From Fomes fomentarius (Eukaryota > Basidiomycota > Agaricomycetes > Polyporales > Polyporaceae), in assembly GCA_022606135.1 (NCBI GenBank), contig JABYQN010000005.1, positions 2,666,001 to 2,730,000 of the forward strand: a stretch of 64,000 bases of DNA, given 5' to 3'. The notes beneath the pieces were generated by a model. It did not search any database and had not been told where the DNA came from. It saw nothing but the letters and a program-made list of their open reading frames with translations. The position numbers and the translations under genes are program-made. How positions within the stretch are numbered: position 1 is the first letter of the stretch; each line of letters starts with the position of its first letter. Positions 61,000-64,000 of the stretch are shown one piece after another.

Positions 61000-62276
61000 A
61001 TCAGGAAAAAGCATTCTCCACAGAGCTGTGTAGGCGGCTATGTAGTATCGGTAGGCTATATAGTGCTGTGCAAGTGCTCTGTAGGAGTCTGTAGAGAGCC
61101 ATAGATATAGTGCTACTCGTGTATCAACTTGGTATGCAATACAAGCCTCTGGCCATTAGTAACTATATATTTATGTATAGTGAATGCTGTTTATACCCTC
61201 GCAAAGGAGCAAATACACAGTCTGAGGGTCATAGATGGCGTGAGAATATAGATGCTGGAACTTTGAAGGTGTGGCTGACAGTAAGCGCCTCAGTGTTCGA
61301 GTGCCAGCGCACAAGTTGTGACGCATGACAACTCTGCTTCCTCCTCCTCTTGTGCAGATGAGCTTGCCATTGTATCTTGCTGCTGTGCACCTCCTGGCTT
61401 TGTCTCTTCTGGCTGACGTCTGTGTTCCTCTCTGTGTTCTCTGACTCGGGTTCTTGCTGTCAGATGCAAAGGCTCAGTTGCTGTCTGACTGCAGCTTCGT
61501 CTGACCGTTGCATCTTCCCTCAAAGTACGTGCATCTCCTTTTCCCTTTCCATCTACCTGGGGTGTCCGCCTTGTGCCTACTCCAGTTGTAGCCACCGTGC
61601 AAAGGAGGTGATGCAAGGAGTGGTATTCGATGTCTGTTCAAGATCGTTGACCAGACTTGGAGACCACTCCTCGCCAACTCCTTGCTCACGATAGTCACTC
61701 CTGAAGTACTAGAAGCCAATCTCTATGCAAAGCTGGACCGTCGAGATCCTCATGGTCACATTCAACAACACGTTGTATCTGATGTCGTGCCACATCAGAC
61801 TTATCTATCGTTGATGTAAGTTCTTTCTGTCTGCCATCCCCTCTCTGTTGCATGTCCGCCGTCCGCTCTCTGTTTCATGTCCACCCTCGGCTTTCTGTTG
61901 TATGTCCGCCATCCAATTCCTGTTGTATTCTAGTGTCCCGGCCTGGATGCATACTCCGCCTTTGCACTGGTAGTAGTACTTGCTGTAGTACATGTTATGT
62001 TGTACCCATCTCTCCCTCGCCATTGACAATACATTGCCACTTGTCTGATTATCTATGAAGTCCCTTGTGAGCTGGTTGTGACAATATGGAATGCATTCAT
62101 ATAATCATCAGCTCTATAGGCTTCTACAGGTGCTCTATGTTGCCCTACAGAGTATTGCTGGGTGCTACAGAGTATTGGAGGGCACTACAGAGACTACCGA
62201 GAAGGGACTTGTCAACCGGGCTACCGCCGCTACATAGACTACATAGTGCTCTGTAGACAAGTGGGTTTTTCCTGAT
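61000..62276. mobile_element. 1,277-bp TIR element inserted in kinase copy C
   Basis: Terminal inverted repeats ATCAGGAAAAA (61000-61010) and TTTTTCCTGAT (62266-62276) are perfect over 11 bases. The flanks show a 4-bp target duplication, GTTC (60996-60999 and 62277-62280). Subterminal regions on both sides are full of ctacagag / ctctgtag repeats in opposite orientation, for example ACAGAGC near both ends. There is no transposase-sized frame, so it is a non-autonomous DNA element. It carries a 25-bp minisatellite and an open, gene-like frame. The family is unknown; a 4-bp duplication is unusual. Confidence 0.8.
61841..61915. repeat. 25-bp minisatellite, three units
   Basis: Three tandem units of about CTCTCTGTTGCATGTCCGCC plus five bases (61841-61865, 61866-61890, 61891-61915), slightly diverged. 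They lie inside the TIR element. Confidence 0.7.
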
Positions 62277-62553
62277 GTTCAAGGCTCAGGATGCTTTGGT
62301 TTTCCTGGAGAATCTGATGGTCGACTTGCCTCCGAATGTGCTCAATCAAAAGATGGTGCTGCAGGTGGACTGGGATAATACGCTAGACGATTCTACCATA
62401 TACTGGTCCCGTCTTCCTCCTGAGATATCGGCAGCCTGGAGCCTCTATAAGATGCCTTCTCCAACCGTATTTGACAAACTATTGTATCAGATTGCCCTCA
62501 ACCCCTATGCGGAGAGGATATTACACTATTTCCGTCGTATGTTGCGGTGCTAG

Positions 62554-64000
62554 TGTTAGTGTTGTGTACTTCTACTGCGTCATTCTGAGCTAACTTATGT
62601 TTGAATCATCATATCCGCATCTTCGTTGCCAACGTAGATGTGACTTAGTAACGCCGCAAGAGCCATTGATATCGATATCGCGATTTGACTTGTATTGGGT
62701 GAGTATTGTCACTCGTCGCAAGGAGTCGTGAGTCATTCGACGATCCAAATTGGACATACATGGGAATGCCACCCATGCGGTTTGATCTCGCTCTTTCGTA
62801 GCGTGGCGAACTTTCGGAGAAGACACCCTCCTGCAGCTGCTCTTAGCATGACCGTTCCTTGGGCCTCAAAGTCCACAGCAGGATTAGCTTCTAGTATCCC
62901 CGGGCCCAACGTGCGATACACTTAGTGGTGAATACAGGGTATCGCTAGGCATGACTCAACATGGAAGATCAAGCTTGCGGCAATGTTCCGATCGCAGCGA
63001 TGGTGAGATCAAGGTAAAGCCTGCCAAATTAGTGCGCAACAATCCAATCTAGCTACACGCCAAATAGGTTTCCACACAAATACGCAGCCTTGTTCTGCTT
63101 GCGTGGGACTGCCACCCCGGCGATCCTAGAGGTCCTCGGCGGCAGGCCAGGAAACGGGGGCCGACGAGCTCGCATACTAAGACTTGTTCGCGTTTGTCAG
63201 TGCGAGGACATGCGAGATCTAGCCGTCCATTGAGAGGCCTGCGGAGGCACGCGAGCATTCGCTGATCTGCATGTTTGTGTCGACACGTGCAAGAACAACC
63301 CCGAGAACGAAAGGTGAGGAAGAGAAGACCATGATAAGTCAGCGTTGTCCCGCCTCCATGAGCAAGGGCGCGCAGGATGCATTTTTACGCGTACTCCCGT
63401 TGTGCGGTGGCCTCTTTCTTTGTCTTTTCGTAATGTTCAACCATTCTAGATTGCACCTAGATATTTTCTCCCATCCCTGAGAGCTTGCAGTGATGGTCAG
63501 TCTAGAATCTCACGGCGGGCAATCCCCCCTTTTCTCCCTTAGAAAAGAGTCAGAAAGGGCGCGACCATGGGTCAACTTTTCTTCTGCACGTAGTCAAGAT
63601 GCGGAAAATGTGTGAAATAGGCACCGCATAGGTTGCCTTTTCGTGAGATTGGAAGAAAAGGCAATGAATAGGTGTCTAGTGGTCACGCCTTTTCTTTCAT
63701 AGAAAATGTAGAGTTGCCCGCCGTGTCTGTTCATTTGAATGTGAATCACGTGATGATTGAGGTACGCCTGAGAGTTGCCACGTGCACGCTGGATGTACGT
63801 CCGAAGTCTAATGTCCATTGTCCATGATCGGAACTCACTTGTTTCTTGGCCAATATCATCTGCGACGTTGTGATTCTCTCTCGTTGAAGACGCGCGAACA
63901 CTGCATTTGTGAAGGGGCTAATGTTTATACATCAGCGATTCTGCGATCGCGATGACACTGACCGCCAACTCCAATGAAGTGTCTGACAATGGCCTTCCCG
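62554..64000. other. Accessory region, partly a duplicate of 53.8-55.1 kb
   Basis: Segments at 62.97-63.15, 63.37-63.43 and 63.43-63.51 kb match 53.78-53.92, 54.0-54.1 and 54.96-55.05 kb in order. At 63.73-63.78 kb a stretch matches 59.63-59.67 kb. On the minus strand both encode an NHHVIHI string following a possible gtgagt donor. No intact gene was recognised and the window ends without a clear feature. Confidence 0.4.
63745..63754. promoter_or_regulatory. ATCACGTGAT palindrome, third copy
   Basis: Same ten bases as at 56146 and 59642. If the pattern holds, another kinase-like gene could begin just beyond the window end. Confidence 0.35.

Larger units (their letters stand above)
59811..62553 (+). 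pseudogene. Protein-kinase-like gene, copy C, interrupted by a transposon
   Basis: Best preserved kinase relative. Exons encode DDIAPFWQAYRAWLAARGFK (59.85 kb), GRDVVLKIIRKDSNQYRIGR with the putative beta-3 lysine (60.14), WGTYNPLHTLESVDQVMHFM (60.36), GLTVLHGLHVAHR joined to DIDLQNIVNNFYS (HRDxxxxN loop, 60.48-60.60), YALIDYNVSIMF (DYN in place of DFG) and FAYDVGCLGNIF (60.81). After VTSHRF at 60.999 kb a 1,277-bp element intervenes. Coding resumes at 62277-62553 with FKAQDALVFLENLM and ends MLRC. The pre-insertion frame is open. With the element in place the product would lose about 90 C-terminal residues. The first exon is not identified. Confidence 0.7.

Noticed and set aside
1..64000. 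Secondary-metabolite cluster, CRISPR array, viral or plasmid segment
   Set aside because: No synthase or tailoring enzymes, no regularly spaced direct repeats and no viral replication or structural proteins were seen.

Overview
The window looks like nuclear DNA of a mushroom-forming basidiomycete (Agaricomycetes, possibly Polyporales). The protein genes are cut by many short GT-AG introns, mostly about 50-70 bases. The recognisable families (DUF6534 membrane proteins, a minimal dsRNA-binding-motif protein, a POIA1-type I9 inhibitor, FunK1-like kinases, F-box proteins) are typical of that class. No rRNA, tRNA or CRISPR array was recognised. Exon models were built by eye from splice signals, reading frame and protein similarity; no database search was run.

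Layout. 1-2.7 kb: no recognisable intact gene, only an exon-like fragment that has a relative at 48.9 kb. 2.8-10.5 kb: three tandem aquaporin-like genes on the + strand, all with a degenerate second NPA box. 10.5-14.6 kb: mostly unassigned, with an 83-residue dsRNA-binding protein (-). 14.6-16.0 kb: a basic low-complexity protein (+). 18.0-19.5 kb: ferrochelatase (+). 20.8-22.6 kb: a DUF6534 membrane protein (-). 23.5-24.6 kb: a TMEM53/DUF829 protein (-). 25.0-27.7 kb: an 889-residue unknown protein (-), divergent from MCM2 (+, 28.0-31.4 kb). 31.9-36.4 kb: an HMT1/ABCB6-type half ABC transporter (+). 37.1-38.1 kb: a glycine-rich RRM protein (+). 38.8-41.9 kb: an F-box gene (-) and a broken paralogue. 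42.5-44.7 kb: ATP-type PEP carboxykinase (-).

From about 46 kb the window becomes accessory and repeat-rich. It holds a second, poorly preserved DUF6534 gene, a small inverted-repeat element, three related protein-kinase-like genes (49.9-51.4 kb on -, 56.4-58.4 and 59.8-62.6 kb on +), a truncated 3-methyladenine DNA glycosylase relic, an intact I9 protease inhibitor and duplicated segments at 53.8-55.1 and 63.0-63.5 kb. Two of the kinase genes are split near the 3' end: one by a 1,277-bp element with terminal inverted repeats and a 4-bp target duplication, the other by a 544-bp repeat-rich insertion. The third kinase copy appears frameshifted.

MCM2 (replicative helicase), ferrochelatase (haem synthesis), PEP carboxykinase (gluconeogenesis) and the HMT1-like exporter are core functions. 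The most interesting parts are the atypical aquaporin triplet, the MCM2-divergent unknown gene with two ACGCGT boxes in the shared intergenic region, and the decaying kinase array with a recurrent ATCACGTGAT palindrome.
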